A stretch of 19,311 nt of DNA from Halanaerobium sp964649895 (GCA_964649895.1 CAZYRX010000043.1:1-19311); one strand, 5' to 3'. Positions 1-8,717 are shown, numbered from the stretch's first letter. A program made the numbers and translations. Notes: generated from the sequence alone by a model not told the origin.

Positions 1-66
1 CCTGCTCAACAACCTGCTCAACAACCTGCTCAACAACCTGCTCAACAACCTGCTCAACAACCTGCT
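1..66. repeat. 12-bp tandem repeat (5.5 copies) encoding PAQQ
   Basis: The unit cctgctcaacaa is repeated five times without a mismatch, followed by a half copy. It is in frame, so each unit adds Pro-Ala-Gln-Gln. Perfect identity suggests recent slippage expansion. Copy number upstream of the window edge is unknown, and assemblers can miscount such tracts. Confidence 0.95.
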
Positions 67-270
67 CTTAGCCCTAATTTTGGTAGTGAGGTAAATCAAT
101 TGATTATGCAAGGAGTAAATCAGGTTAGAAATGGTCAAGCTACTTACCAAGAAGTTCTTGAATTCATTATGAACTCCGTACAGCCAGTAATAGCAAATGC
201 CTTATCTTATTCATTGCACCCTAATCAAGATCAAGGAATTCAATCTCCTACTGGATGGGATAGACAATAA
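1..270 (+). CDS. C-terminal end of a Gln/Pro-rich phage protein (partial)
   Basis: The window opens inside an open frame 1 that stops with TAA at 268-270, giving the last 89 residues of a protein whose start lies upstream. The first 22 residues are a Pro-Ala-Gln-Gln tetrapeptide repeat encoded by a perfect 12-bp tandem repeat. The remaining 67 residues are not low complexity and look helical (a VNQLIMQGVNQ-like stretch, then EVLEFIMNSVQPVIANA). No family is recognised. Its place directly before a prohead protease makes the tail of a portal protein or of another head-assembly protein the most likely identity, but this rests on gene order only. The gap to the next start is 64 nt. Confidence 0.7.
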   Translation, partial: PAQQPAQQPAQQPAQQPAQQPALSPNFGSEVNQLIMQGVNQVRNGQATYQEVLEFIMNSVQPVIANALSYSLHPNQDQGIQSPTGWDRQ

Positions 271-330
271 TACAAGTATTTATTAGATAAGGAATAAGAT
301 ACAAGTAATAAAAAATTAATAAGGAAATAA
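270..330. repeat. Imperfect direct repeat in the leader of the protease gene
   Basis: Two adjacent copies of about 28-32 bp, 270-297 and 299-330, both begin atacaagta and both end with an aaggaa-type SD sequence followed by taa. The second copy supplies the ribosome binding site for the ATG at 335 (aagga at 321-325, nine bases upstream). The first copy carries a spare SD-like aagga with no start codon at a useful distance. This looks like a local duplication of a ribosome-binding region. Confidence 0.6.
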
Positions 331-334
331 TACT

Positions 335-3300
335 ATGTCAATGTATAAAAAAGCAACATTTTCACATAAGTGCAAAATAACAGCACTAAACAAACCTAAA
401 GGAGAAGGTTGGGATATTTATAATCTTCCTAATCAAATAAAAACTGCTTCTACAACTGTAGAGGGAGAAGATTTAGCAGGCTTTGATTTAAAGCAAGCAA
501 CAAAAGAACATCCAGATCATCTTTACATAAAAGTTTTTGCAATAAAAAAAGATGAACCTAATGATAATGGAGATGCATTTAGTGAAAGAGAATTAAAAAC
601 AGCAGCTAAAACATTCGTAGGAGTGCCTCTCTTTACTAATCACCAAAATGATGATGTAGAAAAAGCTAGAGGAGAATGTGTTCATTCTTGGTACGATCAA
701 AAAGAAGGAGGTATTTTTATCATAGGAAGAGTTGATAAAATTGCTTATCCTAGATTAGCTAGAGGTATCGAAGAGGGATATATAACTGGATGTTTCCCTC
801 CTGATGCTCCTGTTCTTATGGCAGATGGAACTGAGAAGAATATTTGTGATATAGAAGATGGTGACTATGTAATTTCAGGTAAGGGGAATATTAAAAAGGT
901 ATTAGGAATTAGAGAAAGAGGTTATAATTATCCTTTAGTTTCTATACAGTTAGAGGGAAATAAACAACCTTTAGTTTGTACTGCTCATCATAATATAATG
1001 GTTTATAGATTACCAGAATTATGTGCTTGTGGCTGTGAAGAAGAGTTAGCTATAAAAAAAGATAAGAGAATTACTTCTAAAACTTTTAATAGAAAATTTA
1101 AAACAGGGCATAATTTGAGAGGAGAATCTGAAGAATTTAATCATGAGTATATTCAAAAAATTAAAGCTTGCGAATTGCAAGACGGTGATTTTTTGATTGA
1201 GCCTAAGTATATTGATGATAGTTGTGATGATTTTGTTACGGAAGAAGAGGCTTTTCTGATAGGTTTATTTTTAGCTGAAGGAAGTTATGAGAAGAGACAA
1301 GGAGAGAGACATTCAGTTATTTTTAGTTTCTCTCATAAGGAATTAGAAACTCTTGCTTGTCAGTGCGAGGAAAAGTTGAAAATATCTTTTTCTTCTCATA
1401 GAAATGGTCCAACAGTAAATTATTATCCTAATGCCTCTCAATCAAGGGTAAGTCTTTATGGTAAGGATATCGCTGAGTGGTTTTATGATAAGTGCGGAGA
1501 ATATAGTGATGGAAAAATCCTTAATCCAAAATTAATGAAACTTGGCAAGTCAAAAACAGCATCACTAATAGCTGGTTTTATGGAGGGAGATGGCTATAAA
1601 GTTAAAGAAAAATATTATGGTTTCGGGATAGTTTCTCAAGATTTAACAAGTCAATTAAGACTTCTTTTAGAGAAAATTGGAGTCAGAACAAATTATAAAA
1701 TTATTTCAGAGGCTAATGGGAGATGGGGATATAAGCCTGTTCATGAAGTAACTTTTGGAAAAACAACGATTCCTGATATATTAAGAGACAAGTTAATATA
1801 CAAAAAAGCAGAAAAGTCACAAGTAGAACCTGCTTCATGGCATAATATAGAAAACAACACCTTAAGAAGAATAAAAAGTATAGAAGAGATTGATTATGAT
1901 GGTACTGTTTATGATATTGAGGTAGAAGATGATCATACATATTGCGTTAATCATATAGCAGTATCTAATACTAGCATGGGATGTTCTGTAGAAAGCAGTA
2001 TTTGCTCAGTTTGTCATAATAAGAGCCATACAGCAGAAGACTATTGTTCTCATGTTTCAAATAGGAAAAATAGAAAATATACAGGTGAAATTAAATGTTC
2101 TTATCACAATAGTCCTGTTGATACTGATGAGGAATGTCCTATATGTGGAAGTACTAAAAATAACATAGAAACTATAAAACATGCTGATCAGCAGATCTTT
2201 GAACATAATTTTGGTTTGAAATTTATTGAAAATTCATTTGTTGTTAATCCCGCTTGTCATGATTGTGGAGTAAGATGCGTTCTTAATTCCCCTAAAGTTG
2301 AAAATAAGATAACTGCTTTTAATAAAACAGTAGGAAACCTAATTAAAGAAGCTCATTTGAATGAAGAAGATAATGGCTTTGTAGCTAAATTCGGAGGAAT
2401 AAAAGAACTTCAATCATTAAAGAATAGTATGCAAGAACTTGAAGAAGTTACCAAAAGCATGTTGAAGCAAAAAGAAAGCGTCTCTATGGAGTATGTTAGC
2501 CAAATAGTAAAAGCTATGGCAGATATACAAGATTTCTATGATGAATTAGTAGAGATGGGGTATGGAGCATTACCTTCACCTTCTTTAGGAGCAGATGGTG
2601 GAGTTACTTCAGCAGTTTCTGATCAATTTTCAGAGGGTGTTCCTTCAGAACAAATGGCAACGCAACAACCTCAACAACCTCAACAACCTACTCCCAAATC
2701 TACTACTTCACCTTCTGGAAGCCAGACTTCCGACTTAGGAGGATTGGGGAATGTTACTATGCCTAAAAATTCTTCAAAAAAAATAGAGGATTTTCTAAAG
2801 ATAAGCAGAAACTTAATTAATAAAGTAAGCTCTCTGGATGAGAGTATTTATAATTTAAATAAAAATATAAAAAATCAATTAGAAATAGGAGTAGATATGG
2901 CTACTGAAAATAAAACAACAAAAGTTGCTGCTAGTGCAGATAATCATGAAATGATTACTGAAAAACAGCTTTCAAAAGAAGAAGAAACTCTCCATCCAAG
3001 AACCAGTGAAACATATGAAGGGATCACTGAGAGCAATCAGCAAATAGGAGGCGAAGAAAAAAGTAATGATACAACATCAGACAGTCCTCAAGTTCGTAAG
3101 GGAACTTATGAAACAACTACAGAAGATCAACTTAAAACACAAAGTGCTTTAGGGGATGCAGTTATTCATTATAATGACTGCCCTGAAGTCATTACTGAAA
3201 AACAATGGACTGATTTTAGCAAGGATGTAGCTGGGAACCTTCCTGAAGATTATACAGAGTCAATTACTCAAGCTCAAATTAGAGATCTTTTGAGTAATCA

Positions 3301-6300
3301 TAAATTTATAGGGGATGTGGAGACTATTACAGAAGATCAGTTAAGAAATATTTCTATGACAGAAGGATTGAAGAGATGGGCTAATAAAGATTATTCTGTA
3401 TCTTTAGTTAAAACAGCAACTAATGTTATAGCAGATATGATTTCAACATACAGCAAATCTCCATCAGAAATTGAACATACCTTACGATATCTTGATGATA
3501 ATCAAGAAGACAAAACAAAGGTAGCATTTTTATCAGTTCTTAATTCTCTTCCTAACAAGAAAGAGGAGAGACAATTGCTAGCTCAAAATGCATCTTATTT
3601 TTCTAAAACATCTTCTAAGAAAACTATTTCTCATATGGATTCTTTGATTTTATCAATGGCTTCTAATGCACAATTTGGTCAAAAATCAGAAGATCTAATA
3701 GATACAGTAGCTCATGTTATTAATAATTCAAAACAGATGGATAAAGTAAGTTCTATAATTAAGAATAGAATGGATAAGGTTGCTAATATAAAATCTATTA
3801 GTAAGGAATCTTCACTAGAATCTGCTATTAAAGAATTAGATAAACCAGAAGATGGTAAATATCAAATCAGAGCTACAATGGAAGATATCGGAGTTCCAAT
3901 AACTCAAAAAGTTGCTTTTGTTAATGGAATTAAAAAATATGCACAAGAAATGATAGATGATGACTCTGTTGCGGCAGCAGTTATTAAAGTTCAAGTTGGA
4001 GATCAGGGAGAATTAATTATAGATATTCAAGATGGAGCAGAAGAGGAAATTGTTCCTGATGATATAGGAGATATCATTGAAGGTCCTATTGAAGATATAG
4101 AGGCTGATATGAATGGAGAAGAATGTCCTTTTGATGAAAATGAAATACCAGAAGAGGAAGAAGAAGCAGTAGAAGATGAAGAGATAGAAGGAACAGAGGA
4201 AGAAGATAAAGATATGAAATATATGAAAGACAAAAAAACAGATGAAGAAACAAAAGATATGACAGGTAATTTTAAAAATCCTACTTCTATGGCAACGGCT
4301 TCTAATAAGAAAGAAATAAAAACTGCTCAAATGATGGGTGGAGAAATGGGAGGACAAGGAGGTGTTTCTCAAGAACCAGGAGCAGGTGCTACATTGCCTG
4401 GGACTCCAGGAGTTGGAGCTCCTCCAATGGAAAGTTTTACAGAAGAACCAGGCTTTGAAGAAGGAGAAGGGGATGAACTAACTGATGAATTAGAACCGCT
4501 TCCACCAGGATCTATTTGCCCTGTTTGTGGTAGTGATGATGTTGATGTTCTTGATGGAAAGGGTAAATGTGGAAACTGTAGTTCTGAAATGAATTATAAA
4601 GTAGAGGTTAATGTTACTAAGTGGCAAGGATTTACTCCTGATGAAGATGAAGATGGAGAAGATGAAGTTGAAGAAGGATTTGAAGGAGAGGGTTATGAGA
4701 TGCCTACAGAAGAAGAAGTTCCTGGAGAAGCTCCAGGAGGCATGGAAGAAGAAATGGGAGAAATACCAGCGGCAGCTTCTATATCTAATGATAGAGAACT
4801 TAAATTTGCAGCTACTGTTAAATTAAAACCAGAAGCAGTTAAAAAAGTTGCTGAAAATAAACTTACAGTTGGTTCTTATAGCCCTGCAACAGGAAAGCCT
4901 AACACAGTTAATCTTGGCGATGGAAATCGCATGTGTCTTGATACTGGTACGAAATATAAAGTAGCATTTATGACTTCGAAAGATGGTAAGCAAGTATATG
5001 GTCAATGGGAATGGCTTCCAAAAACAGCTAGCACAGTTTGTCCATCTTGTGACAGAGCAAAACAAAGATTTGTAAAGGCTCTATCAAGTATAAAAATGAC
5101 AGAAGCAGATTTTGATAAGATGGATCTCAAAGACCAAGTTAATACAATTGTAAAACTTAAGCAAGCAGGAGCTTTGAAAACTATCAAAACTGCTAGTAAA
5201 CAAGGTTCTATTATTGATGATTATAAATTAGCATATGGTGGATATGGAGACAAGTTCCCAATTGAATCATGTATTGAAAAATTAGCAAGACGCTTTGGTA
5301 AAAATGCTTTATGCTTAAGTGGTCCTGATGAGGGTAAGCCTCTTGCAGAATCAGTTTGTAATAGACTTAAAAAAGCAGATGTTTACACATCTAAGATAGC
5401 TATAAAAGTTGCTGGTGCATGGTCGGATTGCGATGGGGATGAAGAATGTATTACTCATCAAGTTCGTTCAGGTTTTTCATTAAGACAAGCAGCAGAAGTT
5501 TGTTCTACCTTAAAGATAGCTGTGGGAGAAGGAGAAGATTTCTTTACGGATGAATTAGCAGGAGATGATACATATGACAATGTTCCTGATGCTGATCCTG
5601 ATGTTCCTGTTTTTGAGGAAGAAGAAGTTGATCCATTTGAAGAAAATGGTATGGGAGAAGATGTAGAAGGAGGAACTGTTACTTTAGAGCTTCCTATGGA
5701 AATGGTAGAAGAGCTTGATGCTAAATTAGATACTGCATTAGGTGAAAACCCAGAGGAAGAAGAGCATCATGAAGATTTAGATATGGATGGAACTCCTGAT
5801 ATTCTAGAAGATGATTTAGGAGAGCAACCATTAGGTAGCGAAGAGGTTGTAGAAGAATCAATTGCTCCTGAAGATTTAAAAGACTGCGGAGGCGGTGGAA
5901 TGAAATCTATGGAAGTAGGTTTCGAAGAAGAACAAGGTAATGGAACAGATATTGTAGAAAAAGAAGAAGGAATTCCAGGACAGAACTCGAAACTTATTAT
6001 TAATGATCATACAAATAACACTGAAGCCTTTGTTATGGAAAGAAATGTTGGGAAGGTAGGTAAAACACAAATGGATTTATCAAGCGTAATTGATGCTTTA
6101 AATAAGACTGCTGGAGAGAAAGAAATTTCTCAACAGAAAGCACAAGACACAAGCGAAATTGGGACATATTCTGCGGGAGAAGGTGGAAGTCAAATGGGGC
6201 ATGAAAACGAAACCATAAGAACTCCTCAAAAACCTGCTGTTCCAAGGGATGGAGCTACAATGGGACAAGAACCTACTGATCTTAATCCTCAAGATGATCC

Positions 6301-7114
6301 TCAACCTGTGGTTCCATCTGACAACGCTACAATGGGTCATGAAGATGAAGTAGGATTAAGTGGTGGAGAAAACACTTATACAGGAGGTGACAAAGGGCAA
6401 GGTAAGACAGAGCTAGCATCTGCTGATGACGATTTACGTCATATGAGAGGATTCGGATCTTCCAAATCAGGTATATCTAGTCTTGCTGATAGGATCGCTA
6501 AAAAATTAGCACCAAAAGAACCTGTAGCGAAAGATCCTGATATACAACCTATTTCTGATAGTGGAACTATTGGTAATGAAGAGAAATTTACTGCTGATGA
6601 TCCTGATAATGTGGAAGGAAGTGCAACAGAATCAGTAATAGGGCATGAAAAGGAAACTGTTGAAAAAGCCCCTAAATCACCTGCTGATCATCCTGATGTT
6701 TTTACAGGTAATGCTCAACAAGGTAAAGAAGAATTAGATAGTGAAAAAACTAATAAAGATAAAGGTACAGTAATCGGTAGCACCGATTCGGAGTCCGAGG
6801 CTATAAGGGTAGCAGGAAGAATGCTTCAAGCAAATCAGATTAAACCTGCTGATCTTCCAACTAAAATAAGTGAGTTGAAAGCTTATAAGCCTGCACAAAT
6901 CAAAGATATAGAGAAAGCCATCTTTGCTCAAAAAGGACTTGACACTGTTTCAGACGGAATGTCTCAATCCGTACAGATAAATGAGGCAAGTAGTGTAAGA
7001 AATTCTCAAGATGACATTACAACAAAATTATCATCACTCTTTACTCTTGGAAAACAGAATACAGATGCTGATAATGATGAAATGGCTCAATTGAGAAGAA
7101 CTTACAAAAAGTAA
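335..7114 (+). CDS. Prohead protease-scaffold fusion protein interrupted by an intein
   Basis: This 2259-residue protein should become about 1866 residues once the 393-residue intein (residues 153-545) is removed. Residues 1-152 joined to about 546-650 look like a phage head-maturation protease (T4 gp21/HK97 prohead-protease type, herpesvirus-assemblin fold). A candidate catalytic His103 lies in TNHQND and a candidate catalytic Ser547 in TSMGC, followed by a Cys/His-rich stretch (CSVCHNK, YCSH, CPICGS, CHDCG) that probably binds zinc. The remainder is scaffold-like: helical segments, a Gln/Pro linker (about 775-800), ITE repeats (872-1003), Glu/Asp-rich linkers, a CxxC...CxxC zinc ribbon (C1395, C1398, C1412, C1415) and MGHE-type repeats (about 1950-2150). 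The protease would trim scaffold and coat proteins inside the prohead. The start is supported by aaggaa at 321-326. Fusion of protease and scaffold in one chain is known in phages, but this length is unusual. The protease call is from motifs and gene order. The function of the long tail is inferred. Confidence 0.8.
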   Translation: MSMYKKATFSHKCKITALNKPKGEGWDIYNLPNQIKTASTTVEGEDLAGFDLKQATKEHPDHLYIKVFAIKKDEPNDNGDAFSERELKTAAKTFVGVPLFTNHQNDDVEKARGECVHSWYDQKEGGIFIIGRVDKIAYPRLARGIEEGYITGCFPPDAPVLMADGTEKNICDIEDGDYVISGKGNIKKVLGIRERGYNYPLVSIQLEGNKQPLVCTAHHNIMVYRLPELCACGCEEELAIKKDKRITSKTFNRKFKTGHNLRGESEEFNHEYIQKIKACELQDGDFLIEPKYIDDSCDDFVTEEEAFLIGLFLAEGSYEKRQGERHSVIFSFSHKELETLACQCEEKLKISFSSHRNGPTVNYYPNASQSRVSLYGKDIAEWFYDKCGEYSDGKILNPKLMKLGKSKTASLIAGFMEGDGYKVKEKYYGFGIVSQDLTSQLRLLLEKIGVRTNYKIISEANGRWGYKPVHEVTFGKTTIPDILRDKLIYKKAEKSQVEPASWHNIENNTLRRIKSIEEIDYDGTVYDIEVEDDHTYCVNHIAVSNTSMGCSVESSICSVCHNKSHTAEDYCSHVSNRKNRKYTGEIKCSYHNSPVDTDEECPICGSTKNNIETIKHADQQIFEHNFGLKFIENSFVVNPACHDCGVRCVLNSPKVENKITAFNKTVGNLIKEAHLNEEDNGFVAKFGGIKELQSLKNSMQELEEVTKSMLKQKESVSMEYVSQIVKAMADIQDFYDELVEMGYGALPSPSLGADGGVTSAVSDQFSEGVPSEQMATQQPQQPQQPTPKSTTSPSGSQTSDLGGLGNVTMPKNSSKKIEDFLKISRNLINKVSSLDESIYNLNKNIKNQLEIGVDMATENKTTKVAASADNHEMITEKQLSKEEETLHPRTSETYEGITESNQQIGGEEKSNDTTSDSPQVRKGTYETTTEDQLKTQSALGDAVIHYNDCPEVITEKQWTDFSKDVAGNLPEDYTESITQAQIRDLLSNHKFIGDVETITEDQLRNISMTEGLKRWANKDYSVSLVKTATNVIADMISTYSKSPSEIEHTLRYLDDNQEDKTKVAFLSVLNSLPNKKEERQLLAQNASYFSKTSSKKTISHMDSLILSMASNAQFGQKSEDLIDTVAHVINNSKQMDKVSSIIKNRMDKVANIKSISKESSLESAIKELDKPEDGKYQIRATMEDIGVPITQKVAFVNGIKKYAQEMIDDDSVAAAVIKVQVGDQGELIIDIQDGAEEEIVPDDIGDIIEGPIEDIEADMNGEECPFDENEIPEEEEEAVEDEEIEGTEEEDKDMKYMKDKKTDEETKDMTGNFKNPTSMATASNKKEIKTAQMMGGEMGGQGGVSQEPGAGATLPGTPGVGAPPMESFTEEPGFEEGEGDELTDELEPLPPGSICPVCGSDDVDVLDGKGKCGNCSSEMNYKVEVNVTKWQGFTPDEDEDGEDEVEEGFEGEGYEMPTEEEVPGEAPGGMEEEMGEIPAAASISNDRELKFAATVKLKPEAVKKVAENKLTVGSYSPATGKPNTVNLGDGNRMCLDTGTKYKVAFMTSKDGKQVYGQWEWLPKTASTVCPSCDRAKQRFVKALSSIKMTEADFDKMDLKDQVNTIVKLKQAGALKTIKTASKQGSIIDDYKLAYGGYGDKFPIESCIEKLARRFGKNALCLSGPDEGKPLAESVCNRLKKADVYTSKIAIKVAGAWSDCDGDEECITHQVRSGFSLRQAAEVCSTLKIAVGEGEDFFTDELAGDDTYDNVPDADPDVPVFEEEEVDPFEENGMGEDVEGGTVTLELPMEMVEELDAKLDTALGENPEEEEHHEDLDMDGTPDILEDDLGEQPLGSEEVVEESIAPEDLKDCGGGGMKSMEVGFEEEQGNGTDIVEKEEGIPGQNSKLIINDHTNNTEAFVMERNVGKVGKTQMDLSSVIDALNKTAGEKEISQQKAQDTSEIGTYSAGEGGSQMGHENETIRTPQKPAVPRDGATMGQEPTDLNPQDDPQPVVPSDNATMGHEDEVGLSGGENTYTGGDKGQGKTELASADDDLRHMRGFGSSKSGISSLADRIAKKLAPKEPVAKDPDIQPISDSGTIGNEEKFTADDPDNVEGSATESVIGHEKETVEKAPKSPADHPDVFTGNAQQGKEELDSEKTNKDKGTVIGSTDSESEAIRVAGRMLQANQIKPADLPTKISELKAYKPAQIKDIEKAIFAQKGLDTVSDGMSQSVQINEASSVRNSQDDITTKLSSLFTLGKQNTDADNDEMAQLRRTYKK
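791..1969 (+). mobile_element. Intein with LAGLIDADG homing endonuclease (393 aa) in the prohead protease
   Basis: The intein starts at Cys153 (block A, CFPPDAPVLMADG) and ends at Asn545, with Thr546 as the +1 extein residue. Block B contains the TxxH motif as T216-A-H-H219. Block F is VYDIEVEDDHTYCVN and block G is HIAVSN followed by T. Two LAGLIDADG motifs, LIGLFLAEG (about residue 305) and LIAGFMEGDG (about 411-420), mark a dodecapeptide endonuclease with acidic residues in both motifs, so both splicing and homing look intact. The penultimate residue is Ser rather than the usual His, which can slow Asn cyclisation in known inteins. Excision would join ITG to TSMGC and restore the presumed catalytic serine motif of the protease. 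Exact ends are inferred from motif positions. Confidence 0.93.
2939..3355 (+). repeat. Six degenerate ITExQL repeats in the scaffold region
   Basis: Within residues 872-1003 the peptide pattern x-I-T-E-x-Q-L recurs: MITEKQL, GITESNQ, TTTEDQL, VITEKQW, SITQAQI and TITEDQL. The first ITE is residues 874-876 and the last 998-1000. Spacing is irregular (about 15-35 residues), so these are short linear motifs rather than a folded tandem domain. Confidence 0.75.
6187..6800 (+). repeat. Degenerate (T/S)(M/I/V)GHE repeats near the C-terminus of the scaffold protein
   Basis: A short motif recurs six times in an otherwise disordered, Pro/Asp-rich segment: SQMGHE, ATMGQE, ATMGHE, GTIGNE, SVIGHE and TVIGST. 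Proline-rich spacers containing Asp-Asp-Pro or Pro-Ser-Asp lie between several of them. The pattern suggests a repeated binding or processing motif in an extended chain. Nothing in it identifies a known domain. Confidence 0.65.
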
Positions 7115-7149
7115 AAATATTAAATTTTTAAATGTAAAGGAGAGTCAAA

Positions 7150-7716
7150 ATGGCCCTTATAGTTGAATATCATGTTAATGCTGATATGTATGATGTTGGA
7201 GCATCTGCTATTAGTGCAGGAATGTTGGTTAGTTTTGCAGCAGGAGGAGTTGTTCCTACACCTACTGCTGATACGGCAGAAAAGACTGCTTTGGGTATTG
7301 CTGGTGATTCTGCACTTGCTGCAGAAGGTCAAACAACAGCTTACTCAGATCAAGTAACACTTGGTGCATCACCTCAGATTGGAACAGCTGGAAGTCGTTG
7401 GACAGAGAATAGAGTTTCTGATTTTTATGATGAAACCACAGCTTCTCAGAAGATCACTGTTTATAACGGTGGTGGAAAATTCTGGATTAGTGAAGATCTT
7501 ATAGATGTTCCAGCAGATATTGCAGGAGGAGAACTTCTAAGACCTAGTGCAGCTACAGCTGGATATTGGGATGATGGTGCTACTGTTGCTAATAATGATG
7601 AAGTTGGTTTAGCAGTTGGTGCTAATCAAGCGTATGATAGTGGTGTTCCTGGAACAGACACTGCTGCTGGTAGCATTAGTTTAGGTAATTATGTTCCAGT
7701 AGTTCTTCGTATATAA
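7150..7716 (+). CDS. Probable capsid decoration / head structural protein
   Basis: This is a 188-residue protein with a strong SD (aaaggag at 7137-7143) seven bases before the ATG. It is rich in Ala, Gly, Thr and Val, poor in Cys and Lys, and dominated by short beta-prone stretches, for example GMLVSFAAGG near the N-terminus, KITVYNGGGKFWIS in the middle and NYVPVVLRI at the end. It has no signal peptide or membrane segment. This profile and its position between the protease/scaffold and the major capsid protein fit a capsid decoration (cement) protein, which typically binds the outer shell of HK97-type capsids. No specific family signature is recognised, so the role rests on context and composition. 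It is probably cotranscribed with its neighbours. Confidence 0.6.
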   Translation: MALIVEYHVNADMYDVGASAISAGMLVSFAAGGVVPTPTADTAEKTALGIAGDSALAAEGQTTAYSDQVTLGASPQIGTAGSRWTENRVSDFYDETTASQKITVYNGGGKFWISEDLIDVPADIAGGELLRPSAATAGYWDDGATVANNDEVGLAVGANQAYDSGVPGTDTAAGSISLGNYVPVVLRI

Positions 7717-7759
7717 TTAGAAGATTACAAAGAAACAGTTAAAAAAATATTAATTTATA

Positions 7760-7786
7760 TTTTAGGATTTTAATTAATACCTAAAA
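7760..7786 (+). other. Stem-loop in the gap before the major capsid gene
   Basis: ttttagg at 7760-7766 pairs perfectly with cctaaaa at 7780-7786 around a 13-nt AT-rich loop. No run of T follows, so it is not a standard terminator. A hairpin here would sit 25 nt upstream of the coat-protein start in a polycistronic transcript and could stabilise or process the mRNA to favour capsid protein. The stem is weak (two G-C pairs). Confidence 0.35.
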
Positions 7787-7811
7787 ATAAAAATAAAACA
7801 AGGAGAATAAA

Positions 7812-8684
7812 ATGGCTTTTGATAAAAACGGTTTAACAGACCAAGATAAAGAAATGGTAATTGCTCAAGCTCTGGAAACAGATGAAGGTAGAACTGCTCT
7901 TGCTCAGGCAATGGTAGAGCCTATTCGTAGAGCTCTTGAGTATCAAGCAGTAGGAAGAAAACTTCTGATGGTTGATGAACTCCCACAAGGTGCTTTGGCT
8001 CGTTACGAACGTGATGTAGCGGCAATCGCATGGGTTGTTTCTCGTAGAGGTGCTGTACCTGATCAGATTCAGGAAGCAGAAGAAGTGTTAGTTCCAACTT
8101 TTGAAATTGCAGCGAACCCAACAGTTCGTCTTAGTGAGATTAAAGCACGTAGATTCTACATTGTAGACCGTGCTCAAATCAAAGCTAAGGAAGCAATTCA
8201 AAAAGAGGAAGATACTAACATCTTTAATGCTCTGTTGACAGCTTGCCCTGCAGCACAGCAAATAACTAACTACGGAACTCTTACAATTCCTGCGTTGAAT
8301 GAAGCATTTAAGCAGATTGAACAGCATGACCTTGTAGCGGCTAAGATCGTTACTCATGCTTTCCAGTATGCAAGCATAAGAACTTTCGGTAAGGATTTCT
8401 ACGATGAGGCAACTCAAAGGGAAATTATCACAACTGGTCTTTATGGTCACTTGTGGACTGCTGATATCCACGTTTCATCACGTATGGATAGCAATACAGT
8501 TCTTGTCGTAGCAAGCCCTGAAACAGTTGGAGCATTTCCTATCCGTCAGGATATTACAGTACTTCCTGCTGACGATCCTAAGAAATTAAGATTGGGTTGG
8601 GTAATTTACGAGGAAGTTGGTATCGTTATAATTAACGATTATTCTATCTCTCGTATTACTATGACTGATGCAAATGCTTCTTAA
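7812..8684 (+). CDS. Major capsid protein (HK97 fold)
   Basis: This 290-residue protein has a strong SD (aaggag at 7800-7805) seven bases before the ATG. The N-terminal third carries the pattern EYQAVGRKL...DELPQGALARYERD...VVSRRGAVP, which I recognise from major capsid proteins of large tailed phages. A body of alternating helices and strands follows and a C-terminal beta segment (VGIVIINDYSI) ends it, as expected for the HK97 coat fold. Codon use is distinctly richer in G+C-ending codons (cgt, cgc, aac, tac) than in the surrounding genes, consistent with high expression. It is short for the class and shows no long N-terminal delta domain, which fits a scaffold supplied separately by the 335-7114 protein. 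A strong terminator follows 34 nt after the stop. Confidence 0.85.
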   Translation: MAFDKNGLTDQDKEMVIAQALETDEGRTALAQAMVEPIRRALEYQAVGRKLLMVDELPQGALARYERDVAAIAWVVSRRGAVPDQIQEAEEVLVPTFEIAANPTVRLSEIKARRFYIVDRAQIKAKEAIQKEEDTNIFNALLTACPAAQQITNYGTLTIPALNEAFKQIEQHDLVAAKIVTHAFQYASIRTFGKDFYDEATQREIITTGLYGHLWTADIHVSSRMDSNTVLVVASPETVGAFPIRQDITVLPADDPKKLRLGWVIYEEVGIVIINDYSISRITMTDANAS

Positions 8685-8717
8685 ACAGTAGTTTAAAAGT
8701 GTTTTAGAAAAAAAGAA

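Noticed and set aside
1..66. CRISPR array
   Set aside because: The 12-bp units have no spacers, are in frame and encode PAQQ.
4013..4372. Long antisense open frames (for example 119 and 68 codons) opposite the scaffold region
   Set aside because: They lie opposite Glu/Asp-rich coding sequence, whose GA-rich codons read as Ser/Phe on the other strand. They lack SD sites and plausible protein composition.
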